The translations under genes and the position numbers were made by a program. This document shows, in pieces, positions 63,093-64,000 of a stretch of DNA of 64,000 nucleotides; position 1 is the first letter of the stretch, and each line of letters opens with the position of its first letter. This stretch comes from Anoplolepis gracilipes (Eukaryota; Arthropoda; Insecta; Hymenoptera; Formicidae). The DNA lies in assembly GCF_047496725.1 (NCBI RefSeq), contig NC_132982.1, forward strand, positions 6,713,001 to 6,777,000. Reading direction: 5' to 3'. Below the pieces are notes generated by a model. It saw nothing but the letters and a program-made list of their open reading frames with translations, made no database searches and was not told the origin of the DNA.

Positions 63093-64000
63093 GTGAGATA
63101 TGTATTTAGGCCGCGGTTAGCATAGAAACTACAGACATCCACTGACTGCGAGCTTAATCTATACTAATCCTTCCGTAATCTCACTGTAAGCCTTCTATAT
63201 AACATGTGTTGTGAAATTCGTCTACCTGAAAATGTTTCATTTAATCATGTTAAGAGATGTCGTCTTACAAATTTTAATAATAATGCATATAGCGCTTGCG
63301 AATATCTGCTATTTTCCATCACCTGTTTAGCGATTTGTTAATAAATATTTATAATTTAAGACTATAGTTTAATAATTAAAATAAAATATGCACAACATTC
63401 ATGATACATATACATATATGTATATAACTGTTCATGTATAAATAATTAATATAATTAATATAAAATAATAGTTACATATACATATAATTACTTATATATT
63501 GTTGTTTGAACAAATTATTAATTATAGAGAATTGATTTAAGTGCAAAGTCTCTCTGACATACACATAAAGTGTTATTGTCGTAGTTTTCGTTTGGCAAAA
63601 GGATGACTTGTAGTTTATAGATATCATATATTACCGACAGTATATTTTCATCTTTAATCCTATGTTTACCAGCAGCAGATCCTGAAGCAATAAACAATAG
63701 TGACAATCAATTCTATCCGGCCAGAATTTTCCTTAACTATTTTACAACACGGTTATTCTTTTACGAAACGAGACATCTATTTCAGCACGAATCTTTGTCG
63801 GTAAAAAAAATGACAAGAGAATGTTTTATGTTCGCTTTTTATTACCAACATCACGAATATACACATGGGAAAAATATAGCCAGCCTCTCTTGGACTGTAT
63901 CGATCTGCTTTCGGTTTGTCGGACGGGAGGCCATTGAAAAATATTGCAAGTGTTAAACAATATCGATGAGATTCATACAGAATCTCTGGTTGTTGACGTG

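Larger units (their letters stand above)
59977..64000. other. Right end: AT-rich DNA with scattered exon-like pieces
   Basis: Apart from 60457-60592 and 63044-63092, I see no supported coding sequence. A GC-richer patch near 61500-61690 is open in two frames at once and was not called. A perfect 24-bp AT-rich palindrome lies at 62351-62374. The last 300 bases are GC-richer, with no frame I can defend. Confidence 0.45.

Noticed and set aside
63518..63706. 62-codon minus-strand ORF preceded by an acceptor-like TTGCTTCAG
   Set aside because: It starts at TTG, and the sequence after the acceptor also contains a donor-like GTAAAC after 12 bases. The translation is not recognisable.

Overview
The window looks like insect nuclear DNA, most likely from a hymenopteran and plausibly an ant. 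The grounds are low GC with scattered CpG-containing GC-richer islands, abundant AT, TG and poly-A/T tracts, long GT-AG introns, a metazoan RING-CH ubiquitin ligase and mariner-derived repeats. The species assignment is inference. Nothing indicates a bacterial or viral source.

Only one gene can be read with confidence. A membrane-associated RING-CH E3 ubiquitin ligase of the MARCHF2/MARCHF3 type lies on the minus strand. Its start codon is at 37870 and its stop is at 27361. Five coding exons (37870-37605, 32520-32395, 31743-31622, 31067-30940, 27528-27361) join in frame through canonical GT-AG introns to give 269 residues: a complete C4HC3 zinc-binding RING, two membrane segments and a short C-terminal tail. 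The large first intron (32521-37604) holds a GC-richer island and a 34-base A tract. The last intron (27529-30939) is over 3 kb.

Region by region: 1-27360 is mainly non-coding, AT-rich DNA with simple repeats, one long hairpin (17275-17406), one possible decayed coding fragment (8758-8920, minus) and a 206-codon ATG-initiated ORF of unknown status (16416-17036). 27361-37870 is the MARCH-type gene. 37871-51410 shows no recognisable gene but has a near-loopless 26-bp hairpin (47839-47892) and a 98-bp tandem duplication (51048-51235). 51411-54275 is the most structured stretch. It packs in a head-to-head palindrome built from two mariner 5' ends, an exon-like segment with good splice sites, an array of nested hairpins, and a foldback-type element whose inverted arms are made of short tandem subunits. 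54276-64000 is again AT-rich, with short duplications and three exon-like segments of low to moderate confidence (60457-60592 and 59810-59976 on the minus strand, 63044-63092 on the plus strand) that could belong to genes extending beyond the window.

Since only one gene is secure, no pathway context can be inferred from neighbours. The main unusual biology is the cluster of inverted-repeat elements at 51.4-54.3 kb.
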